Part shown: piece by piece, positions 32,833 to 41,481 of the stretch
How the letters are laid out: every line of letters begins with the position of its first letter
Position numbering within the stretch: position 1 is the stretch's first letter
Assembly: GCA_963726995.1 (NCBI GenBank)
Contig: CAVSEP010000006.1
Coordinates: 558,001-622,000 of the forward strand
Reading direction: 5' to 3'
DNA length: 64,000 nucleotides
Origin: DAIDKA01 sp963726995
GTDB lineage: Bacteria; Pseudomonadota; Gammaproteobacteria; Steroidobacterales; Steroidobacteraceae
Made by a program: the position numbers and the translations under genes
Notes under the pieces: model-generated
Databases searched by the model: none
Told to the model about the DNA's origin: nothing
Seen by the model: the letters and a program-made list of their open reading frames with translations, nothing else

Positions 32833-33743
32833 CCAGCTCCTCCGGTTACGCATTGCCCCAGGCGCACTGGCGCCTGTATCTGGCGCTGACCAAGCCGCGC
32901 GTGGTCGCCCTCATTGTGTTCACGGCCATCGTCGGCACGCTGATGTCGACACCGGGTCTGCCGCCCCTGCGGGCGTTGCTGTGGGGCAATCTGGGCATCG
33001 CCCTGGCCGCCGCCAGCGCGGCGGCCATCAACCATGTGCTCGACCGGCGCATCGATGCGCAGATGTCGCGCACCCGCGGCCGGCCGCTGCCCACCGGGGG
33101 ACTCAACGAGCGCCAGGCGCTGACCTTCGCGGCGGTGCTGGGTTTCGTGTCGATGGCGGTGCTGGGCCTGCTGGTCAATCCGCTCACGGCCGTGCTGACC
33201 TTCGCCTCGCTGATCGGCTACGCCATCATCTATACGGCGTGGCTGAAGCGCGCGACTTCGCAGAACATCGTGATCGGCGGCGCCGCGGGCGCGGCTCCCC
33301 CGGTGCTGGGCTGGACGGCGGTCACGGGCCACGTCGATGCGGATGCGCTGCTGCTGTTCCTGATCATCTTCGCCTGGACGCCGCCGCACTTCTGGGCCCT
33401 GGCCATTGCGCGCCGCGACGAATATGCGCGTGCCGGCATTCCGATGCTGCCCGTCACCCACGGGCTGGCCCACACGCGGCTGCAGGTGCTGCTGTACACG
33501 GTGCTGCTGGTGCTGGTGACGATGCTGCCCTTCATGACCCGGATGAGCGGCCTGATCTACCTGGGCACCGCGCTGGTGCTGGACGGGCTGTTCCTCTATC
33601 ACGCGCTGATACTGAAGATTTCGGCACGCCAGGAACTGCCGATGCGCGTGTTCCGCTTTTCGGTCAACTACCTGATGTGGATGTTTGCCGCCCTGCTGCT
33701 GGATCACTACCTGCCCACCACCCAGCACCTGCCGTGGAGCTGA
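32829..33743 (+). CDS. cyoE: Protoheme IX farnesyltransferase (heme O synthase)
   Basis: 304 residues from ATG at 32829. It farnesylates heme B to heme O, the substrate of CtaA. It belongs to the UbiA superfamily: NHVLDRRIDAQMSRTRGRPLP (NxxxDxxxD motif) and the second Asp motif near RRDEYARAGIPMLP, with nine hydrophobic helices. Also called ctaB. Overlaps ctaA by four bases. Confidence 0.95.
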   Translation: MTSSSGYALPQAHWRLYLALTKPRVVALIVFTAIVGTLMSTPGLPPLRALLWGNLGIALAAASAAAINHVLDRRIDAQMSRTRGRPLPTGGLNERQALTFAAVLGFVSMAVLGLLVNPLTAVLTFASLIGYAIIYTAWLKRATSQNIVIGGAAGAAPPVLGWTAVTGHVDADALLLFLIIFAWTPPHFWALAIARRDEYARAGIPMLPVTHGLAHTRLQVLLYTVLLVLVTMLPFMTRMSGLIYLGTALVLDGLFLYHALILKISARQELPMRVFRFSVNYLMWMFAALLLDHYLPTTQHLPWS

Positions 33744-33750
33744 GGCACGC

Positions 33751-34542
33751 ATGCTGATCGAACGCGTCTGGGCGGCCAATGAGGGGCGCAACTTCCACTA
33801 CCTGGTGGCCTGCCCCGAAACCGGCGAGGCGCTCGCCATCGATCCGCTGGAGTGGGGGCTGTGTCTTGCCCGCGCACGCGAGCGCGGCTGGACCATCACG
33901 CAGATCCTGAACACGCACGAACACTGGGATCATACCGGCGGCAACGTCGGCCTGGTCGGCGCCACGCACGCGCGGCTGCTGGCGCATGCCAAGGCCGCGG
34001 GTCTTATTGACGGCGTCGATCAGGGACTGAACCAGGGTGATGTGATCCGCGTCGGCCGCAGCGTGGAACTCGAATGCCTGGATACCCCGGGACACACTCT
34101 GGCGCATATCTGCCTGTACGCACACGGCGATGCGCCGGCGCTGTTCTCCGGCGACACCCTGTTCAACGCGGGTGCCGGCAACTGCCACACCACCGGACGT
34201 CCTGATCTGCTCTACGACAGCTTCGCCACGCAGCTCGCGCGACTGCCGGATGCGACCCGCCTGTTCCCGGGGCATGAGTACCTGGCGCGGAACCTGGAAT
34301 TCACTCTGGATCGTGAACCGGACAACCAGGATGCCGCCCGGCTGCTGGCGGCCGTGCGGGACAGCGCGCCGCAGGCCGTGCCGGTCACCACCCTGGGGCA
34401 GGAAAAACGGGTCAACACGTTCTTCAGGCTGCAGAACCCGCGCGTGATCGCGCGGCTGGCTGAACGCTTCCCTGATCTGGGGGATAATCCATCGCCGCAA
34501 GCGGTGTTCCTGAAACTTCGTGAATTGCGCAACAGCTGGTGA
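33751..34542 (+). CDS. gloB: Hydroxyacylglutathione hydrolase (glyoxalase II)-like
   Basis: 263 residues from ATG at 33751. A metallo-beta-lactamase fold: THEHWDHTGG supplies the HxHxDH metal ligands, then DTPGHTLAHI, FSGDTLF and FPGHEYLARNLEFTLDREPDN, the last being the glutathione-substrate C-terminal domain seen in GloB. It would hydrolyse S-lactoylglutathione in methylglyoxal detoxification. It is seven bases after cyoE and four bases before a TPR gene. Confidence 0.9.
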   Translation: MLIERVWAANEGRNFHYLVACPETGEALAIDPLEWGLCLARARERGWTITQILNTHEHWDHTGGNVGLVGATHARLLAHAKAAGLIDGVDQGLNQGDVIRVGRSVELECLDTPGHTLAHICLYAHGDAPALFSGDTLFNAGAGNCHTTGRPDLLYDSFATQLARLPDATRLFPGHEYLARNLEFTLDREPDNQDAARLLAAVRDSAPQAVPVTTLGQEKRVNTFFRLQNPRVIARLAERFPDLGDNPSPQAVFLKLRELRNSW

Positions 34543-34546
34543 ACCC

Positions 34547-35182
34547 ATGCACACCCGAACCATCCTGATCTTCAGTTGCGTCCTGGCGCTCGCGACGCCG
34601 CTGGCCTGGGCCATTCCCGGCGACACCCTCGGTGACGGCGGCTCCGGGCCCGCCGCTGCTGCCTCGCCGCAGGACACCGCAGCCTATGGCGACGCGCTGG
34701 CGCTGATGAAGAAGGGCGATGAACTGGGTGCCGCCGGCGGCGCGCATGAGGCCTACGCCAGTGCGCGCGCCAAGCTGCAATCGCTGGTCGGGCGCTCCCC
34801 GCAGTTCGCCGAAGCCTGGAATTCCTTGGGCTATACCCAGCGCAAACTGGGGTCGTACGACGACGCACTGGCCTCCTATGCCCGGGCCCTGGACCTGAAG
34901 CCGGGCTATCCGGAAGCGCTGGAGTATCGCGGCGAGGCCTATCTGCGCCTGAACCGCATTCACGATGCCAAGCAGGCGTACCTGGACCTGTTCGCGAAGA
35001 ACCGCAAGATCGCCGCCACGCTGCTGGAATCCATGAAGGTCTGGATCACCTCGCAACAGGCCAAGCGCACGGTCGATGCCGATGAGCTGACCGACCTTCG
35101 GCAATGGGTGCAGGAGCGCAGCCAGATCGCCACGCAGACGGCGGCGCTGACGCGCGAGGGCACGGCCGCCAGCTGGCGCTGA
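34547..35182 (+). CDS. Secreted TPR protein
   Basis: 211 residues. A signal peptide (ILIFSCVLALATPLAWA) is followed by two to three TPR units; the clearest is AEAWNSLGYTQRKLGSYDDALASYARALDLKPGYPEA in residues ~86-122. The C-terminal part is a charged helix. It is probably periplasmic and a partner-binding protein. One base separates its stop from the diheme cytochrome start, so the two may work together. Confidence 0.8.
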   Translation: MHTRTILIFSCVLALATPLAWAIPGDTLGDGGSGPAAAASPQDTAAYGDALALMKKGDELGAAGGAHEAYASARAKLQSLVGRSPQFAEAWNSLGYTQRKLGSYDDALASYARALDLKPGYPEALEYRGEAYLRLNRIHDAKQAYLDLFAKNRKIAATLLESMKVWITSQQAKRTVDADELTDLRQWVQERSQIATQTAALTREGTAASWR

Positions 35183-35183
35183 A

Positions 35184-36182
35184 GTGTTGTGGCCGCTGCT
35201 GCTGATGGCGGCGCAGGCCTCGGCGCCGGGGGCCGCTGCTGCCTTTGAGTGGCAGCTGCCGCGCGGCTTTCCGACACCCTTCGTGCCCGCCGGCAATCCG
35301 ATGTCGGCGGCGAAAGTGGCCTTGGGCAAGCGCCTGTTCTTCGAAACGCGCCTGTCGGTGAACGGCCGCTACAGCTGTGCCAGCTGTCATGATCCCGCAC
35401 GCAGTTATTCCGACGGTCGGGCGCTGGCAGTGGGCGCAACGGGCGCGCCCCTGTCACGCAGCGCGATGCCGCTGCTCAACGTCGCCTACAACCTGTCCTA
35501 CGGCTGGCAGCAGCCGCAGATCACCTCCCTCGAAGCGCAGATGCGCCGGCCGCTATTCAATCGCCACCCGGTTGAGATCGGGCTGGCGGGCCGCGAAGGC
35601 GGGGTCGCCGCGCTGCTCGCGCAGGATGCGGGGTATCCCGGGCAGTTCGCGGCCGCCTTCGGCACCGGCATCAGCACCGCCCGCATCATCGATGCCATCG
35701 CCGCCTTCGAGCGCACGCTGATCGACGGCCGTTCGGACTTCGATGCCTATGTGTTCGAGGGCCGGCACGATGCGCTCAACCGGTCAGCGAAGCGCGGCAT
35801 GGCGCTGTTCTTCTCCAAGCGCATCGGTTGCGCCGGTTGTCATTCCGGCTTCAACTTTTCAGGCAACTGGCGGGATCGCGAAGGAGCGACCGGCAAGGCG
35901 AGCTTCGCCGATGACGGACTGGGAATAGGGCCGGTGCGCGTGCCCACCCTGCGCAACATCGCACTCACTGCGCCCTACATGCACGACGGGCGTTTCGCGA
36001 CCCTGGATGCAGTGCTGGATCACTATCAACGGGTGGGGAAACTCCCCGACAGTGCGCATGGGGGCCATCGCGACCGGCGGCTGCGGACCTTTACCCTGAG
36101 CGCTGGTGAGCGCGCGGACCTGAAGGCCTTCCTCAGCGGTCTCACCGAGCGGGCGCTCAGTTCGCCAGCGGCCGGAAGGTGA
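35184..36182 (+). CDS. Diheme cytochrome c peroxidase/MauG-type protein
   Basis: 332 residues from GTG at 35184. A short hydrophobic N-terminus (LWPLLLMAAQASA) exports it to the periplasm. Two CxxCH heme sites, CASCHDPARSYSDGRA and CAGCHSGFNFSG, plus PTLRNIALTAPYMHDGRF with the likely axial residue, match the CcpA/MauG family. It would reduce peroxide with electrons from cytochrome c or modify a partner; the sequence does not decide. The end overlaps the convergent GST gene by 26 bases. Confidence 0.87.
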   Translation: MLWPLLLMAAQASAPGAAAAFEWQLPRGFPTPFVPAGNPMSAAKVALGKRLFFETRLSVNGRYSCASCHDPARSYSDGRALAVGATGAPLSRSAMPLLNVAYNLSYGWQQPQITSLEAQMRRPLFNRHPVEIGLAGREGGVAALLAQDAGYPGQFAAAFGTGISTARIIDAIAAFERTLIDGRSDFDAYVFEGRHDALNRSAKRGMALFFSKRIGCAGCHSGFNFSGNWRDREGATGKASFADDGLGIGPVRVPTLRNIALTAPYMHDGRFATLDAVLDHYQRVGKLPDSAHGGHRDRRLRTFTLSAGERADLKAFLSGLTERALSSPAAGR

Positions 36183-36774
36183 GCGGAATGTAGTAGGGCT
36201 GCGCGGCGACGCGCGCCAGCCACGCGCCGACGTGCCGATAGGGAGTGAGGTCGAGTGTGGCCTCGGCCGCCACGTGGGTGTAGGCATACAGGGCGATGTC
36301 GGCAATGCTGTAGGTCTCGGCCACCAGGAAGCGGCGGCCCTCCAGATGGCGGTCCATGACGGCGAGGGCGGCCCTGCCCTGCGTCAGCCGCTGGGGCAGT
36401 TCCGAGCGCCTTGGTGAATCCTTCGGCAGATGCTTGAGGATGAAGCGCGGCGTGGCCACGTAGGGTTCGTGGCTGTACTGCTCGAAGAACATCCACTGCA
36501 GCACCTGGGCCCGCGCCAGCCGGTCATGCGGTATGAACACGGAAGCTTCCGCCAGATACCACAGAATCGCGTTGGACTCGGCCAGGCACATGCCATCGTC
36601 GGTCTCGATGAGCGGAATGCGTCCATTGGGGTTCATGGCCAGGAATTCGGGCGTGCGGGTCGCGCCGGCCATGATGTCCAGCTCGACCCAGCGGTACTGC
36701 AGCAGCAGCTGGGAGAGCAGCAGCCGGATCTTGAAGCCGTTGCCGGAATCCAGATAGTCGTAGAGCGTGAGCAT
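36157..36774 (-). CDS. Glutathione S-transferase
   Basis: 205 residues. The N-terminal thioredoxin-like GST domain has LYDYLDSGNGFKIRLLLSQL, a cis-Pro in NGRIPLIETDDG and ESNAILWYLAE, the glutathione-binding segment. The all-helical C-terminal domain has the N-capping SIADIALYAY. Substrate unknown. The start at 36774 faces the AI-2E transporter gene; the 3' end overlaps the diheme cytochrome gene. Confidence 0.9.
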   Translation of the reverse strand: MLTLYDYLDSGNGFKIRLLLSQLLLQYRWVELDIMAGATRTPEFLAMNPNGRIPLIETDDGMCLAESNAILWYLAEASVFIPHDRLARAQVLQWMFFEQYSHEPYVATPRFILKHLPKDSPRRSELPQRLTQGRAALAVMDRHLEGRRFLVAETYSIADIALYAYTHVAAEATLDLTPYRHVGAWLARVAAQPYYIPLTFRPLAN

Positions 36775-36811
36775 GTATCCAGCTTCCCTCGGGTCGGTTA
36801 GGCTCGGGACC

Positions 36812-37873
36812 GTGAAACGCTACTCCTCATTCTATCGCGGCGCCTTTGCGCTGGTGGCGCTGGGAATACTGGGCTACCTGCTGCTGCGCATGCTGGAACC
36901 GCTGTCGGGCGCGCTCACCTCCGCGACGGTGCTGGCCTTCCTGCTGTATCCCGTGCAGGTGCGGCTGGCGCGGGCCCTGAAGCACCGCCGCGAGCTGTCC
37001 GCGGGAATCATTACCGTCCTCACGCCGTTCGTGATCATCGCGCCCCTGAGCATCCTGGCCCTGGTGTTCGCCCGGCAGGTCGGCGGTCTCATCACGGGCT
37101 TCCGGCAGGGCACCCTGTTCATTCCGGGCTTGAGCGGTGACCTGGCGAGTTATCCGGTGATCGGCCCGCTGGTGCGCCTGGCGCAGGAAAGCCTGCCCAT
37201 CAGCGCCCAGCAGGTGCAGGACTGGGCGACCCAATCCGCGCATGCCGCCCTGCAGACCGCCGCCTCGCTCAGCGGCAACTTTGCGGTCGGGGTCGCGGGC
37301 ACCCTGGTCGAATTCGTGCTCACCCTGTTCCTGCTGTTCTACCTGCTGCTGGACGGCCGCAGCATCGTCCGGCACCTGGCGCGGCTGGTGCCGGTGGAGA
37401 GTGAACGGCGCGATGCGCTGATCAACAACCTGATCGCGGTGATGCGGGCGGTGGTTTTCGGGACGACCATGACGGCGCTGCTGCAGGGCGTGCTCATCGG
37501 CATCGGCTTCGCCATCATCGGCCTGCCCTCGCCGGTGGTCTTCGGCGCCTTCGCCGCGGCCGCCGCCTTCATCCCCGTCGTCGGCACCGCCACCGTGCTG
37601 GTGCCGGCGATCCTCTACCTGCTGGTCATGGGCCGCTGGGGCGCGGCCATCTTTCTGGTGGTGTGGAGCGGCCTCTTGGCCCTGGGCGAGCAGCTGATCC
37701 GTCCCCTGCTGACCTCAAGGCACGCGCAGGTTTCCGCCCTGGCCGTGTTCGTCGGCGTGATCGGCGGCGTCGGCGCCTTCGGCTTCATGGGCTTCGTGAT
37801 CGGCCCGGTGCTGATCAGCCTGGTGGTGGAAATCGTCCGCTCGGTCACCGACGTCCCGACCTCCCAGTCCTGA
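36812..37873 (+). CDS. AI-2E transporter/PerM family permease
   Basis: 353 residues from GTG at 36812; a start at 36767 would overlap the divergent GST start. About eight membrane helices, with FVLTLFLLFYLLLDGRSI, FVIGLPSP-like and GLLALGEQLIRPLLTS segments typical of the AI-2E_transport (UPF0118) family. Exchange of autoinducer-2, ions or other small solutes has been proposed for members. It is transcribed with or just ahead of uvrD. Confidence 0.88.
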   Translation: MKRYSSFYRGAFALVALGILGYLLLRMLEPLSGALTSATVLAFLLYPVQVRLARALKHRRELSAGIITVLTPFVIIAPLSILALVFARQVGGLITGFRQGTLFIPGLSGDLASYPVIGPLVRLAQESLPISAQQVQDWATQSAHAALQTAASLSGNFAVGVAGTLVEFVLTLFLLFYLLLDGRSIVRHLARLVPVESERRDALINNLIAVMRAVVFGTTMTALLQGVLIGIGFAIIGLPSPVVFGAFAAAAAFIPVVGTATVLVPAILYLLVMGRWGAAIFLVVWSGLLALGEQLIRPLLTSRHAQVSALAVFVGVIGGVGAFGFMGFVIGPVLISLVVEIVRSVTDVPTSQS

Positions 37874-37888
37874 GCGGAGCGCGTGGTA

Positions 37889-37894
37889 TAGAAT
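37889..37894 (+). promoter_or_regulatory. -10-like TAGAAT before uvrD
   Basis: TATAGAATGCGC lies just before uvrD; TAGAAT ends 9 bases before the ATG at 37904. No good -35 and no Shine-Dalgarno. Predicted leader only a few bases long. The same TAGAATGCGC string precedes the gene at 44199. Confidence 0.4.
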
Positions 37895-37903
37895 GCGCAT
37901 CCC

Positions 37904-40060
37904 ATGGATTTGTCCCCCATCCTCGCGTCGCTGAACGACGCACAGCGCGCAGCCGTCACTGCTCCCGTATGCCCGGTACTGGTGCTGGCCGGCGCCGGCA
38001 GCGGCAAGACGCGCGTGCTCATCCACCGGCTGGCCTGGCTGTGCCAGGTGGAGAATGTCTCGCCACACAGCATTCTGGCCGTGACCTTCACCAACAAGGC
38101 GGCGGGCGAAATGCGCAGCCGCATCGAGTCGCTGCTGGGCTACTCGGCCCAGGCCCTGTGGATCGGCACCTTCCACGGCATTGCGCACCGGTTGCTGCGG
38201 CTGCACTGGCGGGAGGCGGGCCTGGTGCAGGGCTTCCAGATCCTGGACTCCGAGGACCAGCTGCGGCTGATCAAGAAACTCATCAAGGCCCAGGGCCTGG
38301 ACGAGACCCGCTGGGTGCCCCGCGAGGTGCAGGGGTTCATCAATTCGAACAAGGACGAGGGCCACCGCCCGAAGCATCTGAAGGACGGCAACGATCCGAC
38401 GCGCCGCCAGCTGATCCGGCTCTACGCGGACTACGAGGAGACCTGCGCGCGCTCGGGCGTGGTGGATTTCGCGGAACTGCTGCTGCGGGCGTTTGAACTG
38501 TGGCGCGACCAGCCGGCGCTGCTGGAACATTACCGGCAGCGCTTCCGGCACGTGCTCATCGATGAATTCCAGGACACCAATGCCATCCAGTACGGCTGGA
38601 TGAAGCTGCTGGCCGGCAGCACGGTGCAACCTTTCGCGGTGGGCGATGACGACCAGTCCATCTACCGCTGGCGGGGCGCGCGGGTCGAGAACCTGCATCA
38701 GTTCCGGCGCGACTTCCCGCACGCGAAACTGTTCCGGCTGGAGCAGAACTACCGCTCCACGGCCACCATCCTGAACGGCGCCAACGCCCTGATCGGTCAC
38801 AATGCGGGACGCCTGGGCAAGACGCTGTGGACCGACGGCGCCCAGGGCGATCCCATTCACCTGTATTCGGCGTTCAACGAGCGCGACGAGGCGGAGTTCG
38901 TGCTGCAGCGCATCCGCGACTGGACCGCGCGCGGCGGCCGGCGCAGCGAGGTGGCGATCCTGTATCGATCCAACGCCCAGTCGCGGGTGTTCGAGGAAGT
39001 GTTTCTCTCCGCCCGGATTCCCTACAAGGTGTACGGGGGCCTGAGATTCTTCGAGCGCGCGGAGATCAAGGATGCGCTGGCCTACCTGCGGCTCATCGCC
39101 AACCGCCGTGACGATGCCTCCTTTGAACGGGTGGTGAATCTTCCCACCCGCGGCATCGGCGCCAAGAGCCTGGACATCATCCGGGAAACCGCCAAGGGTT
39201 CCGGACAGAGCCTGTGGGATGCGGCCGGCGCCTGCATCGGCGAGGCGCTGGGACCAAAGGCGGCCGCGGCGGTGCACGGCTTCATGCAGCTGATCGAGCG
39301 TCTGGAGCGGGAAATCCACGGGCTGGCGCTGCATGAGCAGGTGGACCATGTCATCAACCACAGCGGACTGCTGGACCATCACCGGCGCGACAAGGCCGAT
39401 CGCGGCGAGGCGCGGGTCGAGAATCTCGAGGAGCTGGTGAGCGCCGCGCGCGGCTTCACCGGCGAGGGCAGCGAGGAGCTGCCGCCGCTCGCCGCCTTTC
39501 TGGCGCATGCCGTGCTGGAGTCGGGCGAGGGCCAGGCGGATGCCTGGGAGGACTGCATTCAGATGATGACCCTGCACACCGCGAAGGGACTGGAATTCCC
39601 CGTGGTGTTCCTGGCGGGCATGGAGGATGGGCTGTTTCCGCACCAGCGGTCATTGAACGACATCGAAGGGCTGGAGGAGGAACGCCGTCTGGCCTATGTC
39701 GGCATGACCCGGGCCATGCAGCAGCTGTATCTGACCTACGCCGAGCAGCGCCGCCTGCACGGCATGGACACCTACGGTGCCCCGTCGCGCTTCATCCGGG
39801 AGATTCCCGGGGAGCTGCTCGAGGAAGTGCGCGCGCGGGTGCCGGTGGCGCGGCCCATGATGAGCGGCTCGCTGCGTGAGGCGGCGGGCAGCGGCCGTCC
39901 GGGCATGGGCCTGGGGGCGCGGGTGCGCCACGGCAAGTTCGGCGAGGGCGTCATACTCAACCTGGAAGGCAACGGCGCCCATGCGCGCGTGCAGGTGAAC
40001 TTCGAACAGCAGGGCACCAAGTGGCTGATGCTGCAATACGCGAACCTCGAGCCGGTATGA
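37904..40060 (+). CDS. uvrD: DNA helicase II UvrD
   Basis: 718 residues. A superfamily 1 3'-5' helicase used in nucleotide excision and mismatch repair. Motifs: AGAGSGKTR (Walker A, ~29-37), FTNKAAGEMR (Ia), VLIDEFQDTN (II), VGDDDQSIYRWRGA (III), QNYRST (IV), TLHTAKGLEFPVVF (V) and EERRLAYVGMTRA (VI). The C-terminal GARVRHGKFGEGVI segment is the Tudor-like RNA polymerase-binding module. Length is normal. Confidence 0.96.
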   Translation: MDLSPILASLNDAQRAAVTAPVCPVLVLAGAGSGKTRVLIHRLAWLCQVENVSPHSILAVTFTNKAAGEMRSRIESLLGYSAQALWIGTFHGIAHRLLRLHWREAGLVQGFQILDSEDQLRLIKKLIKAQGLDETRWVPREVQGFINSNKDEGHRPKHLKDGNDPTRRQLIRLYADYEETCARSGVVDFAELLLRAFELWRDQPALLEHYRQRFRHVLIDEFQDTNAIQYGWMKLLAGSTVQPFAVGDDDQSIYRWRGARVENLHQFRRDFPHAKLFRLEQNYRSTATILNGANALIGHNAGRLGKTLWTDGAQGDPIHLYSAFNERDEAEFVLQRIRDWTARGGRRSEVAILYRSNAQSRVFEEVFLSARIPYKVYGGLRFFERAEIKDALAYLRLIANRRDDASFERVVNLPTRGIGAKSLDIIRETAKGSGQSLWDAAGACIGEALGPKAAAAVHGFMQLIERLEREIHGLALHEQVDHVINHSGLLDHHRRDKADRGEARVENLEELVSAARGFTGEGSEELPPLAAFLAHAVLESGEGQADAWEDCIQMMTLHTAKGLEFPVVFLAGMEDGLFPHQRSLNDIEGLEEERRLAYVGMTRAMQQLYLTYAEQRRLHGMDTYGAPSRFIREIPGELLEEVRARVPVARPMMSGSLREAAGSGRPGMGLGARVRHGKFGEGVILNLEGNGAHARVQVNFEQQGTKWLMLQYANLEPV

Positions 40061-40062
40061 CG

Positions 40063-40068
40063 TAAACT
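40063..40068 (+). promoter_or_regulatory. -10-like TAAACT before trkA
   Basis: TAAACT ends 7 bases before the trkA ATG at 40076, just after the uvrD stop. This spacing would make trkA mRNA leaderless. No -35 of good quality is seen. Confidence 0.35.
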
Positions 40069-40075
40069 CGCGCTC

Positions 40076-41446
40076 ATGAAAATCGTCATCCTGGGCGCCG
40101 GACAGGTGGGCAGAACGGTCGCCTACCAACTGTCCCGAGAAGAAGCCAACGAGGTCACGGTGGTGGACGTCAACGAGGACGTGCTGCGTGACCTGCAGGA
40201 CCGCATCGACATCCGCACGGTCGCCGGCAACGGCGCCTACCCCTCGGTGCTGGAGGCGGCGGGAGCCGCGGAAGCCGACATCCTCATCGCGCTCACCAAC
40301 AGCGATGAAGTGAACATCATGGCCTGCGAAGTCGCCGACACGCTGTTTCGCACGCCCACCAAAATCGCCCGCATCCGCTCCGCGGAATACACCGGCAGGC
40401 CGGAACTGTTCAGCGACGATGCGCTGGCGGTGGATTTCTTCATCAGTCCGGAACGGCTGGTCACCGAGTACATCGAGAGGCTGGTGAATTTCCCGGGTAC
40501 CCTGCAGGTGCTGGACTTCGCGGACGGCAAGGTGCGCCTAGTCGGCGTGCGCGCGCACAAGGACGGCAAGCTGGTAGGCCAGCGCCTGCGGGAACTGCGC
40601 GAGCACATCCCCAGCACCGAGGCGCGCATCGTGGCCATCTACCGCAAGGGCGGCGCGGTGCAGCCCGACGGCGAGACCATCATCGAGGATGGCGATGAGG
40701 TGTTCTTCCTCGCCGGTCGCGACTACATCCGCCGGGTCATGACCGAGATGCGCAAGGACGAAAGCCCCATGCGCCGCATCGTCATTGCCGGCGGCGGCAA
40801 CATCGGCCTGCGGCTGGCGCGCGCCCTGGAAAAGAGCGGCCAGGTAAAACTGATCGAGCGGGACGCGCAGCGCGCGCGTCGCGTCGCGGAGCTGCTGGAG
40901 AACACCATCGTACTGCACGGCGATGCGGCCGATGAGGAACTGCTGATCGAGGAGAACATCGACAGTACGGACGTGTTTGCCGCGCTGACCAATTCGGAGG
41001 AAGCCAACATACTCTCGGCCATGCTGGCCAAGCGCTTAGGGGCCCGCAAGGTGATGGCGCTCATCAACAAGCCCTCGTACGCGGAGCTGATGGAGAGCGG
41101 CAGCATCGACATCGCGATCTCGCCGCAGACCATCACCATCGGCTCGCTGCTGGAACATGTGCGGCGCGGCGATGTGGTCAAGGTGCACTCGCTGCGGCGC
41201 GGCTCGGCCGAGGCGCTCGAGGCCATCGTGCACGGCACCGAGGCCACCTCCCGGGTGATCGGTCGGCGGGTGGAGGAACTGAAGCTGCCCGAAGGGGCCT
41301 CCATCGGCGCCATCGTGCGCGGCGACGAGGTGATCATGTGCCACCACGATACGGTGGTGCAGGCCGATGACCATGTGATCCTGTTCCTCTCGGACCGGCG
41401 CCACGTGGACGCCATCGAGCGGCTGTTCACGGGTCCCGCGCGATGA
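40076..41446 (+). CDS. trkA: Trk potassium uptake regulatory subunit TrkA
   Basis: 456 residues, two tandem RCK units. Each has a Rossmann NAD(H)-binding motif: MKIVILGAGQVGRTVA at residue 1 and RRIVIAGGGNIGLRLA at ~237, each followed by a TrkA_C domain. It gates the TrkH channel by nucleotide binding on the cytoplasmic face. trkH follows 35 bases later. A rare TTA codon lies at ~41036. Confidence 0.95.
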   Translation: MKIVILGAGQVGRTVAYQLSREEANEVTVVDVNEDVLRDLQDRIDIRTVAGNGAYPSVLEAAGAAEADILIALTNSDEVNIMACEVADTLFRTPTKIARIRSAEYTGRPELFSDDALAVDFFISPERLVTEYIERLVNFPGTLQVLDFADGKVRLVGVRAHKDGKLVGQRLRELREHIPSTEARIVAIYRKGGAVQPDGETIIEDGDEVFFLAGRDYIRRVMTEMRKDESPMRRIVIAGGGNIGLRLARALEKSGQVKLIERDAQRARRVAELLENTIVLHGDAADEELLIEENIDSTDVFAALTNSEEANILSAMLAKRLGARKVMALINKPSYAELMESGSIDIAISPQTITIGSLLEHVRRGDVVKVHSLRRGSAEALEAIVHGTEATSRVIGRRVEELKLPEGASIGAIVRGDEVIMCHHDTVVQADDHVILFLSDRRHVDAIERLFTGPAR

Positions 41447-41481
41447 GCCGGCGCGCGGCTCGCGCAGCCTAGGGCGCCGGC

